Assembly (NCBI GenBank): GCA_933228895.1
Contig: OW121851.1
Coordinates: forward strand, 115,465,271-115,529,270
Source: Platycnemis pennipes
Lineage: Eukaryota; Arthropoda; Insecta; Odonata; Platycnemididae
Direction of reading: 5' to 3'
Length of the DNA stretch: 64,000 bases
The translations under genes and the position numbers were made by a program. The notes beneath the pieces are model-generated. The model was not told the origin of the DNA. It made no database searches and saw only the letters and a program-made list of their open reading frames with translations. Numbering within the stretch: the stretch's first letter is position 1; the number at the start of each line of letters is the position of its first letter. Below, one piece after another: positions 12,301 to 24,300 of the stretch.

Positions 12301-15300
12301 ATCTATCAGAATAGACATTGTACTGTTTAAAGGTTAGATATGTGCTATTTGTTCTAATTTATCCCAGTTCGTGGTAGCTGTGATAACAAACAACAGGTGA
12401 CATCCTCATGAATGGCACGAGAGACAATGGAAAAGTGCCGATGGAGATATTTCAATGTATTGTTTTCAGTTATAATTTTCATGTTCTGTTCTAATACTTT
12501 ATTGCTCTATACTTACTTGTCACAAGAATTATCAAAATCTTAGAATACCTACATAATATATTATTTTCAACTCAACCTTCGCCCAAAACATGATTTACTG
12601 AAGAACTTCACCATGTGAATGCCTATATAAATTACTAATAAGAATTACATAATATTATATATACTCCATGGGCATGTCAATTAATTGTATCAGTACGAAA
12701 AGCTCCGAAAACCAATTATAATTGCATTTCGTCCGGCACTTGTTAAATTTGAATCCTCTTCTACCCGCTCATAACACAAAGACTGACGTCGTGCGCTCGT
12801 ATAAAGTGATCATTCAAGGAATCATGTAATCAAAATTAGAACATGTTCTAATTTTGATCGCATGATCATGCAAATGAATTTCATGCGAGGAAATTTCCAT
12901 ATTACATGACACATGAACTTAATGTGCATGATTTCATTTGCATGATCATTCACCATGTAAAACGGCCTTTAGACTTCTGACATATTTTTTCCATGACAGA
13001 GGATCCACAGAGGTGGGGTTTTATGCATATCCAGTTGTTTTGGGCTTTCCTCATTGTTACTTGATCATATCTATGCCATTGTTTAAAATAGTTCAATCAT
13101 GCTCATCCAATGTAGGCATTGTAACAGGAAACGGCAGTCGAATGTTTTCCATTTTATTGAATACAGTGATAGAAAGGGAACTAATCTGTAGTGATAATCA
13201 CTCCACCATTTATTTGTACATTGTTGTTAGTTACTTTCCCTTTTTTTAGGAGAAGGAGGCTATTGAATAGATATTGGGCAGCACTATACACTATCTGCAA
13301 GCCATTGTTCTGCTTCCAAATATATCAGGAATGTTACAAGGGCTATTGGTGACTCCCTGGGCAACGGGTTCACATTCCCGAACTGTGAGGAAGAAATAGC
13401 TCATCTGCAGAAGAAGAATAATATTCAATTTGATTTTTCCTTCATTATTCTTGTCTTTCTATTAAAAAAAAAACTTTCCATAGGAGAATGCATGTTTTTT
13501 AATAAATGCTGTTTGTTTATATCACACACTCCAAATGAGTGAACTAACATGTAGACATGAATTTCTTACAAAGGTACAGCAAAATTTCCAATTCATGTAC
13601 ATTATGGCTAAAAATTATGAAATATCTCATCAATTAGAAGTACACAACTCATATTTACCTGAAATAAGATCGAAGGTTTTCCCGGCGAACTAGCTATGGT
13701 AAATCTTCTCGGGTTTTCCCCTGGGTCAGGTTGTCCATGGCCGACGTTTCGGTGCTCGACTAAGGCACTGTCATCATCATCATCTGCCCTGATGACAGTG
13801 CCCAAGTCTAGCACCGAAACATCGGCCATGGACAACCTGACCTGGTGGAAAACCTGAGAAGATTTTCTTCATGTTTACCTCACGTTGAGGTTTCAGTTGT
13901 TATTTTCCCAATTCGAGTATTTACACAGGAAAATTAGGGGAAGTAATTGATTAGCTCTGGGTTATAATTGAACTTTTCTGAATATTCTCATACTGTAAAT
14001 CATGATCCAATGTATCCAATCCATTGTGTAAGTGGTCATAGAAAACCTAATAATTATAATCACATATACAAAACAGCCATACCTGTTAGTCAAGTAGCCA
14101 TTGCCTCGGGACCGTAATGAGTGCCATATTCTACAATTATCATGTACTGAACTTATGAAATAAGAACTGTACTTGACCCTGTATTTCTATACATTTTTGT
14201 TGGAGTGTATTGAGTTCATTGTTTTTTGTGGCATGTTGCCAATTTAATATCTAGATAGGTTTTTACTTCATCAATTAACCTTTTTTTTGTAATCTTTTAG
14301 CCATGCAGGAAGAAGTTCTGAAACTGGTTTTACTAGCACTAGAAGATGGATCTGCACTATCAAGAAAAGTGTTGGTCATGTTTGTTGTGCAGCGTCTTGA
14401 GCCTCACTTTCCTCAAGCATCAAAAACTAGTATTGGGCATGTTGTACAGCTGTTGTATAGAGCATCATGCTTTAAGGTATGAATTATTTGTGATATTTGA
14501 AATGTTAAATGTAGCTTTAAATGCAGTTTCTAACCAACTAATTGGGAAAATATTTGATTAATTTTAGTTAATTTCAATTAATTTTCCCAAGGTTATGATA
14601 ATTTGAAAAAATTTGAGGTAAAATTTTCCCTGTTTGATTCCATTAAAGATTAGGTAGTTTACACCAAGCCTGTAGTCATTAAATTTATTGTCTTTAAACA
14701 TTGTTTAACACATTCAACCCGGAATATTTCTAGTATGCAATCATAAAAAACGGAAAGCTTTTTCTGCCACATTAATTTGGCCAGTCACTTAAATGTAATT
14801 ATAAAATTAGTTAAAAAAATTTTTGAATAACAAAACTTGTTAATTTATTAAAGAGGCTAGTTCGCGTACTTCAGAGGGGTCTTCAGAGAGGTCATTAACA
14901 GACGCGAATGCACGTACTTCGGTATCTTGGCAACGCACCTCGGACGTGCATTCGCGTCCGTCGGGTTGAACGTGTTAAAGACATTATGTGTATGCAAATG
15001 TTATTATATGTAAAAGCTTTTAGTGTCACAAAATTTCATTAGTGTTTATTATAACATTAATTTTGGTGAAGCCTTCTAAATCATGTTAACAGCTTTACTT
15101 GGTGCTGTTATATAGCACATTGACCTCGACATGACCCACTGGTAGGTAATAGTACCATCAGCCAGAGGGTGGTATTACTCACCACCACCCAACAGCATAT
15201 TTTAGAAAATCATAGGTTGGACCTGTCAGAGTGATCCTCAAATAGGCTCAGATTTTGTGAAGATTATCCTTGTAAGATTGTCTACTGTTATGTAATAATT

Positions 15301-18300
15301 TTCTGATGGGGTTTCTGAAATTGAAGCATATGTAGTTTAGAAATGAAAGATAAAACTGAAGAAGAGAAATTTGGATCAATGGAATATGGCATTGCATGTA
15401 TGGTTGTATCATATAATGGTAAATGGTTCTCATATAAAAATTTGCAGTATATATTCATTTTCTGGATGGAAGGCTTAAGTGATTTTCAAACCTCCTTTTC
15501 GCCTTCTAAGCTTTTATTTGAAACTTGCAAATAGCCGGAAGTATCCTTTTTTTGGTAAACCTAAACTCCCTGGTGGGTGATACATATGTATGATGTTAAG
15601 AATCCGTAATTAGTTTTCCTCTGAGTGAAATGTTGTCTGTTATGAGTGCTTAACCTTGATGGCATAGTCCTAACTGTATACTATTTTCAGATAAGTACAT
15701 ATATGATAGAAACTTTGAAGTGCTTACACAGGTAATGATGAGCATCATAGCTCACAATAGATGGTCTTTACGTTGAGCAGAGTTGAAATATTCTTTTAAC
15801 TACAGTAGACTCTCATAAGCACGTTTATGAAGGGACCCAAAATTCTGAACATGGTTAGGAGGAAAATGTGCAAAACAAGTAAGGTCCTGCAGAGTAAGTT
15901 GCAGATGTGCATGTGGGTTGCATAACTTTCAGGGGATTTGTATTCTTGCCCTTCATTTTAGTTTGTTCATAATTAGCTTCGTTTCCTGTAAAAATAAATT
16001 TTATTGATACCTAACAGGACTCCCAAGAATATGCATATGATGCCTTACATTGATGCATACTCAGTTATTAATGATAATAGCCATACATAATATTTTTAAA
16101 TATGTCTTCAGCGCAAGAAGTACATTGTCTCAAGTTTGAGGCTTTATATATATCTCAAAAATGGAAGAAGTGATATTCATACAGAGCCTATTTGCATGTT
16201 GAATATTTAGAGAAGAGTTGTGGAGGATAGATCACTTAGTTAGATGGATAGTCATAACAATATGAAATGCACAAAAGAAAGGAAATTTCAATAGAATACT
16301 TGTCATATTTTGTCATGATTGAATTGTCTTGAAGTTTCAATTTTTTTACATTATGCTTTTGCATTTACAAAACTGGGTTTTCTCCATATGAATACAACTT
16401 GGAAGCATACAGCAAACACCATGTCCTTTTTAAAATTTTTTTTGCAAATCAATTGACATCATAGCACTCAAATGGCTATGATACTTTGTAGGAATTTTAT
16501 ATTTTTTAAAAACGATTTCGGAGCTAAGGCAGAAACATTGAACAATTTAAGCACAGATCAGGCCATGCACTAAATATTTTTTAGTAAAACCCTATCAAAA
16601 TATTGTAAGCGATGACCTTTTTTAATGTGAGAATTAATGCTCTTTAGAGATATCCATCATCAAATTTTTTTCCGATCGGGTGGTTATTTTTCTGTGACAT
16701 ATTTGGTTTTATCTTCCTCCAATTGTGCTGAAGAGATGGCCAAAATGTTTTAACCATAATTATGTACATGAACTGTGACTCAGCCCTGAGGAAATGAATG
16801 TGCGAATAAGGAAAAACGTGTTATCGAGGAACATACTGTGACGGTCCCGCCCCTCAGCCGGTGGCCGCGGTCGCAGGGCCGGGACAAACGTCCACATACG
16901 TGGGCATACCGTCTCCCGAAAACGGGGGGGGGCAAGGCCCTCGCGAGGGGGACCCCAACGTGCCCAACCGATGTGGGAGTGACGGTGACCCACAAATGAT
17001 AAGATTTAAAAGGGATCGTGAAGGGGGTTAGGCTGGGAGTGAGGGGGTGGGAGTATGGCCAATTAGGCACTGAATAAACACACACACATGCGTGGCTTGG
17101 ATATAGCAAAATACTTTAGTGCTTCAATTAATGACACGAACTCCCTCCAGAATACATGACATGAGCACTACACGGGAATACTAATGAGGGATGAATCACA
17201 ATGAAATGGATGACACGCGAATACCTTGGTGAAATGGATGGGGATGAAAATGATGAGGTGAAAATGATTAAGGATGCAAAACAAAAATGCAGCCTTTACA
17301 ATTAACTTCGGCCGAATTGACTGACCAAGTAAACAAAATTAACAAACAACATTAGACACCATACTGTCAATAGAAATGAATGAAGGCTCCGTGGCCCACT
17401 GTCACAGTTCAATAACATAGGACACCATATGGCGATGGGGATGAGCGTTGCCTCAAAGGTCCCACAACGCTCATGGGTTCACGCTGGGCTTGCCGGTCGT
17501 GAAACAAACTGACGAACAGGGAGGGAAAAAGGGAGAGCAATGGGCGAAGATGGGGCGACAGTGGCTTACGCAACGGCCGGTGCAGGCTGATGATTGAGGA
17601 TGAGGCGTAGGACGATGGTCAGGTCACTCGTGTCGCCCAGGCAGCATTTACGCAGGCGAGCAGCCCTGGCCCGCGGATCCTTCACACGACGCCGACAGAA
17701 CCCTGTGTTTCCGGCGTCCCTGAATCCGTGGCGTGTGGCAGCTACCAGCAATGCATGCTCGCACTGTCCCGAACTTTCGAGACAGAATTGTGGCGAAGAG
17801 TGGCCAACCAAATCCACCTCACGTCGTCACCAGTCCTCTGCAGCCTTCGGTCCGTGCTCCTTCACTCGCGTCGGTTCCCCAAGTCTTTCCAGAAGACTCG
17901 CCCAGCTGTCCTCTCTCTCTATCTCACCAACGAAGCTTTGGTCTCTCATCAACGAAGAAGAAGAAGACCTCGGTCTCTCACCAACGAAGAAGACCGCTGA
18001 TCAATCAAGAAGAAGACGAAGACCACGAGCGGCGCTCCGCCCGCTCTTATATCCCCGAATCCTCGGGGTGGGATGGGGGGTCACGTGATTGGGAGGACGG
18101 GTGCATAACGTCACTTGGGGCAGGCCACTTTTACACACCCTCCCGTGACCCTGGAGCGGGGTCGAATAGCCCCTCCCAGGCCACACACACACACCCGCGG
18201 AAGCAAGCCACTCCAAAAAACAAACCACTCGCGCGGAACCACATTCCTGGCCAACGCGGGCCGGGGGCAGGAGCCGGGGATAGTGGGAGGGTTGGGGTGA

Positions 18301-21300
18301 TGAGTGCGGAAAAGGTAGGAGTGGGAGCCTTGTGACGGGCTCGGACCGTCACAATACGTACTAGAGTCCTGTACTTGTTTAAGGCAGAAATAGCATATTT
18401 ATTCAGCATTATGTACCCTGTGAATTTAATGATTCAAAATATTCCATACCAATCGTTATTGAAAGATTTTGAATTCTAAATTTATAATCATGCATCAGTG
18501 AGGTATTTCTGCTATGTGCATCCCTTACAAAACCACTAATAATGCATAGCTGTTATGTGTTCATATTTATTGGAAGTCCCAGAGTAGCGAGGTATGGATT
18601 TGTAAGGTTTTACTTCCATAATTTCCAGTCATCAATGCTAATTTTCCAAATATGCAAATTATTTTTATGGTCTATGAAATATTTGCTGTGATTATATGTT
18701 ATATCACTAGGCAGTCATGATTTTAGTGTTCGTGACATACATTGTAATATTTCTTTCATTATAGTTAGCATAGAATTTTGAAGTATATTTTAACCTGATA
18801 GAAATTCCTACATTATTTATCAAGCCCAGCAAGCACTCATTAAAAATGAGTTGTAGGAATGTAATAATATCCCTTCTCTGATGAATAAATGTACTCACAT
18901 TATTTTCTAAGGTTGGTCGGTTATGGTGTAGTTAGTGTGGATTCCATTTAGTTATGATTTTAACTTTGTTTTCTATTTTGCTTCTGTGAAAAAAAACAGG
19001 TATCTAAAAGGGAAGGTGACTCATCTTTAATGCAGCTTAAGGAAGAGTTCAGAACTTATGAAGCTCTTCGGAGGGAGCACGATGCACAGATTGTGCAGAT
19101 AGCAACGGAAGCAGGACTCAGGATTGCCCCTGATCAGTGGTCAGCTCTCCTTTATGGGGACACAGCCCACAAGTCTCATATGCAAAGTATTATTGATAAA
19201 TTACAAACACCCCAGTCATTTGCTCAGTCTGTGCAAGAACTTGTTATTGCTCTTCAGAGAACAGGAGATCCTGGAAACCTTTCCATCCTGAGGCCGCATC
19301 TGGAATTGCTAGCAGCTATAGATCCAAGCCCAGGTGTGCCTTTGTTGATTTTTCATGCATTGTGGGTGATTAGGCTTGTAAGTTGCTGATATTTTATAAG
19401 AGGATTTTTTTGTATTTTTGCACCCTTATTCATCAGAATCTACTGTGCCTGTTTGGTCTGAGTGTTGTGGAGCATTGGAAGCTGTGAGAACAGTGGTAAC
19501 TGGTTTGGTTGAGTTTATCCAACATCATGGGAGCAGAAAGTTGCAGGAAGCTGGCCATGCCCATAATGCCAAGTACAAAATCAGTATGTGCAGAGATCTC
19601 ACCCTAAGAGGAAGCTGCCCTCGGGGAAGCAATTGTACATTTGCGCACTCTGAAGAAGAACTAGAAAAGTATGTCTGTTTAATGCCCTATTCTGCTTTAT
19701 TTTATTTTTAACTATAATTCCTTATGAAATATTGTGCTAGTGTTGTCATTGTGATTTCCATGCTTTATATTGGCAACCTCTACCAGTTGCAAAGCCTTTT
19801 ATGTTGTTATCACAAAGACATTAACTCATAAGAATGACTCAAGTGTATTAAAACCAGTAGAGATTACCAAATGGATGGAATTAACAAATTTTGTTCACTT
19901 CAATTTCAAAGTTTTACAAATTCAATTGATGTAATGTTATTTTCATGCCAACTTAGCCTCTCATCGTTTTCAGGTATCGAGCCAAAAATAGAAAAGTGGG
20001 GTCAAGAAATAGTACCGGCCTCTCTAAGGTGGTTGAGCACGTGCATAATTCGAAGGGTGATAAGCCAACCCCAGAATATTTGAGCAAGGATAAGGTCTAT
20101 GCTCAAGCAGATGATTTGCTTTATTCAAACACTCCATCAATTACTCCATCTTCTTTTGACAATGCAAACATAAGAGAAGGTAAATGTGATATAGAGTTAA
20201 TAAATTCTTTTTTTTGTTTTTTAACAAATACTTTACTTATTTGGTGAATAATGAGAGTAATACCATTAGTAATCACTTTTCATCACCATGTAGTATTGAG
20301 GTTAGTTACCATTAAATTGAATTTGCAGGGAGGTTTGAAGTTGTTTATTATTATTTTAGGTGACCTACTGGTTAAGACAGATTTAGATGGGCATAAAATT
20401 CTTAATGTGAACACTATATTTCTTATGATGTTCTTCTTCAGCTTGGCAGACCTCCAACCCCCCATTATTCTATCCAAACTTGCTGTTATTCTATCCTCTC
20501 TACTTCACCTACCCAAGTCTTTCTTCTATAATGTCCATCAACAAACACCTGCCCCTTATTACCTGCTCCACGTAGTCCCTCTGCTTGCTCCCAATTTCCT
20601 CAGTCACCTACTTTCTTTCACTAACATCTCCATTACTTCCGTGTTTGTCTTTATTTCCAACCACCAGACCTTCATCCTTCTCCATATCCATATCTCAAGA
20701 GCCCTAGGTCTACATTGGAAGTGTATTAGAACAAGTATGGCCCATTGTGAGATCTCCGCTAGTACAAGAATTTACTGAGATACCATCAATTGGCCATATG
20801 ACACATGGTATAATAAGTATTGCGAGGCTCTCATATTGCTTGTACTCATTTTTACAACAATTTCCATCGACAGTGAATGTTTTGAGAACCACTGCAGTTG
20901 GTCTTCGCAGTCTAAATCTAAGCATGTAGTTAATATGTTTTAAAGAACAGCACATTCTATACTTCCACATAAGTAACCATTTAATCTATTCAGTCATGAT
21001 CAACAGATGTAAACATCACATATTGTGGGCCAGGTGCAATCGTCTTTTGTTACCCTGTCAGTCAGCCACATTATCATCAGGTTGCCATCTGCTTGAGATC
21101 CTGTCACTGGAGAGATACTATGGTACCCTGGAAAACAATAAAAATGAAATGTTTCAGAACTCTCAAATGAAAAATTTGCCATTTTATTAATTCACGGTAG
21201 CATCATTTCAGGCAGTGGAAATGCGTGATTTGTTAACGATGCTAATTTTATTACAAAACTTAATCGTTATTGAATATTCAGGTTTATTAAATGTGCTCTA

Positions 21301-24300
21301 AAGGCTAGGAGCAAAAACTATTGGCCTCACAAACCAGTAGAAGACTTACTTACTTACTTACTTGAGTTTTATTTTACCTGGGCGGGATAGGACGTTGCCG
21401 TCCTCTCCACCCCCCGCCCAGGGCATAAAAGATACATTATTGGTTCAAATAGGTACAGAGTACAAATATATAGTTAAACGCATTGTAAAATGTAAAAAAA
21501 AAGAAAAAAGTACAAAACATTTTGCCTTATACAAATCAAAAATATTACAGGTAAAAATGATAAAAGATGAAAAATAAAAAGTATATAAATGGATTCTCAT
21601 GAGATGTAAGTTCCCAGTAGTAATTTGTGAAGCCTCATTCTCGAGTAATTCGTTTTTAACTTCTTTGGCAATGCGTTATACTCCCGTGGAAATGAAGCAG
21701 CAAAGGATCCCGCCATCCTGGATGATCGGTGACAGGGGATTTGGATCGTCGAGGCCGCGTTCCTTGTGTTTCTGCCGTGGATCATCTCGAGCGATTGTAG
21801 CCTGGATGAAATGTAGCCAGGAGATTTTTTCTTCCAGGCTTTAATCCCTGCCTGGATTATGGCAAGCGTTTTCCGGTCATTAACCTTTAGTATCCCCTCC
21901 TGGATGTAATACGGGGTAAGATGCTCCATGTAGTTTGGCCTGAGGGCGTATCGCATGCACGAGTTTTGAGCTAGCTGGAGTCTCCTCACGTCCTCTCATC
22001 GTTTTCAGGTATCGAGCCAAAAATAGAAAAGTGGGGTCAAGAAATAGTACCGGCCTCTCTAAGGTGGTTGAGCACGTGCATAATTCGAAGGGTGATAAGC
22101 CAACCCCAGAATATTTGAGCAAGGATAAGGTCTATGCTCAAGCAGATGATTTGCTTTATTCAAACACTCCATCAATTACTCCATCTTCTTTTGACAATGC
22201 TGTTGTCGTTCGCAGTCTTTATTCCTTTAATAAGACTGTTGTCGTTCGCAGTCTTCTATGCATATACAGGGCTTCATCTGCAGCAACAAGTGTGCATTGA
22301 TTTCCAAAGCGGCTGCCGCTGCAATTGCGTGCACACAACCAGGAAACAATAAATTTAAATCTGTGATTTACCATTGCATACAGTATCAGTTAGTCAGTTA
22401 CGTTGTTGTTTTTTATATTATGCTTTGACTTGAGACACATTAGGTTGACATCAGGGAAATATTTGTTCCCAATTTCACTGGAAAGTAATTCGATTCCCTC
22501 TGTGATATTCGATTTAGCTTTTACCCAATGTAGTGAGAATCGACAAGAGTGATTTTTTTTAACACTGTTAGGTCTAATGCTATCGAGGTTACACTGCATT
22601 TTCATTTTCTTTCCTTAAATTTAGGACCACACTCTATGTTGGACTTATCAGTTTTTTATATCAGCAGAAATATTCTGGCTGATACACTGCATACAAAACT
22701 AGGATTTTTTGTCCAAGAAAATTATGCTTTCCTTATACTCCAGCCTGTTCATAGTTACTCCTGAAGTCTTTTCTTTGGCCACCTTTGGAATTTACCTTTC
22801 AATTTGTGGGAAAATTTAGCAATATTTTAACGGGAAGAATTGTTAATAAGAAGTTATCTGTAGTCAAATTTGGTTACTGTTGCCCGGAATTATTTTTTTT
22901 CACCAATCCCTCACAATCATCATCTGACTAAACTTGCATTTCCAGTGAGGTGAATTTCATGGTTTCAAGGTATCTAATATATTCTCAGTAAGAATTCTAT
23001 ATAGGTTTACCATACTTTTGTCTTATGATAGCTATATGTTGATTCACTGTGGTAGTGATATATTATTAAACTCTTAGCTGGTATCTTGTTTTTTTTTGGT
23101 GTTTCCTGTAGTAATATTGGGTAAAAATGTTTTTACATTTAGGTTATTTAGGAGCATCTCCTTCAGTGCAGGTGAGCCCACCAATCCCTCCTGCTGTTGT
23201 AGGGCAATCTATTGGAGTTGCTGTTCCAAGGGTTGGCATGGATTACAGCCCATACAACACTTCTTTCACTCCAACTGGGCAATCATCAGTGTATCAACCA
23301 TCCCAGCAAATGTTTGCTCCAACTCCTGGAACATTTACTCCAGACATTTACAGGTAACATACTGTCTCTGTAAACCAAGTAATGGTGTAGCTTGGCAATA
23401 AATGCATGCATAATGTTTTTGCTGAAAGATTCTGGTACCGTAGACTCTCGATAATACAAAGTACAAAAATACAGTTTCGATTATACGAAGGAAAACTGGC
23501 GGTCCCAACGAAAAGCCTATAGTAAATACATGGCAATGTTCGAAAATACAAAGTTTCGAAATTACGAACTTCGGGCCTGGTCCCCAGGAACAAGTAGAAT
23601 TCGTTTTTACGAACCCTAGGCAAAAAACTGCTACAGCACAACTATTTTTGCCGGCGTAGACACTTAACAAATCAGTGTTGCTGGTTGTGGTTCATCACAA
23701 GTGAAATTCATGAATAGTAGTGCATTCATCTCCCACATATACCAGTTTCTCCCAATCATTTTCCACATGTGACTAGGCGTATCATTTATACCTTGAGTAA
23801 TGTGGAAATCATAGCTGATGCCATTATTTATCCTACAGAGTGGTTATTTTTTGTTTTAACTGTTACCGGCATTTCCATAATGTACATTGTTCTCTTTTAA
23901 TTCAAACTTACGTTTGACGGCACATACCATGCTCGTTGCCATGTGTCTGGAATTATGGCATTTCAAATTCTCTGTGAACCCTACCTCATCCTTTAAGGCA
24001 AGCACTCCTAGCCCAGCTCTCCATGAAGAGGATGTCCACACCCAAATCTTAGGAGTAAGGATTATGACCCCTCCTCTTGCACTCTGACACCTCTACACCA
24101 TCCACTTCCCTTCCTCCATGCCCCCCACATCCCTCGAAGACCCACCCATAAGCAAAGGACGTGGCATCCCTGACCCTCTCCATTCCACTCAGCACCCAAA
24201 GCAGTTCCAATTAAGCACCCACATGCCCCCAGGGTTGCACAGAAGAAGAGGAAGGAACATCACAGGCATTCCGCGATGCCATTCTCCCACCCCTCCCCTC

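Noticed and set aside
17594..18335. Overlapping ORFs of 90-200 codons
   Set aside because: They lie in GC-rich LTR-like DNA where stops are rare, overlap in several frames, and are Arg/Ser/Pro-rich with no family features.
19974..22300. Use of exon 7 and its copy in tandem in one mRNA
   Set aside because: Exon 7 ends in phase 1, while the copy must be entered in phase 2, so joining them shifts the frame. Only replacement of exon 7 by the copy keeps the frame.
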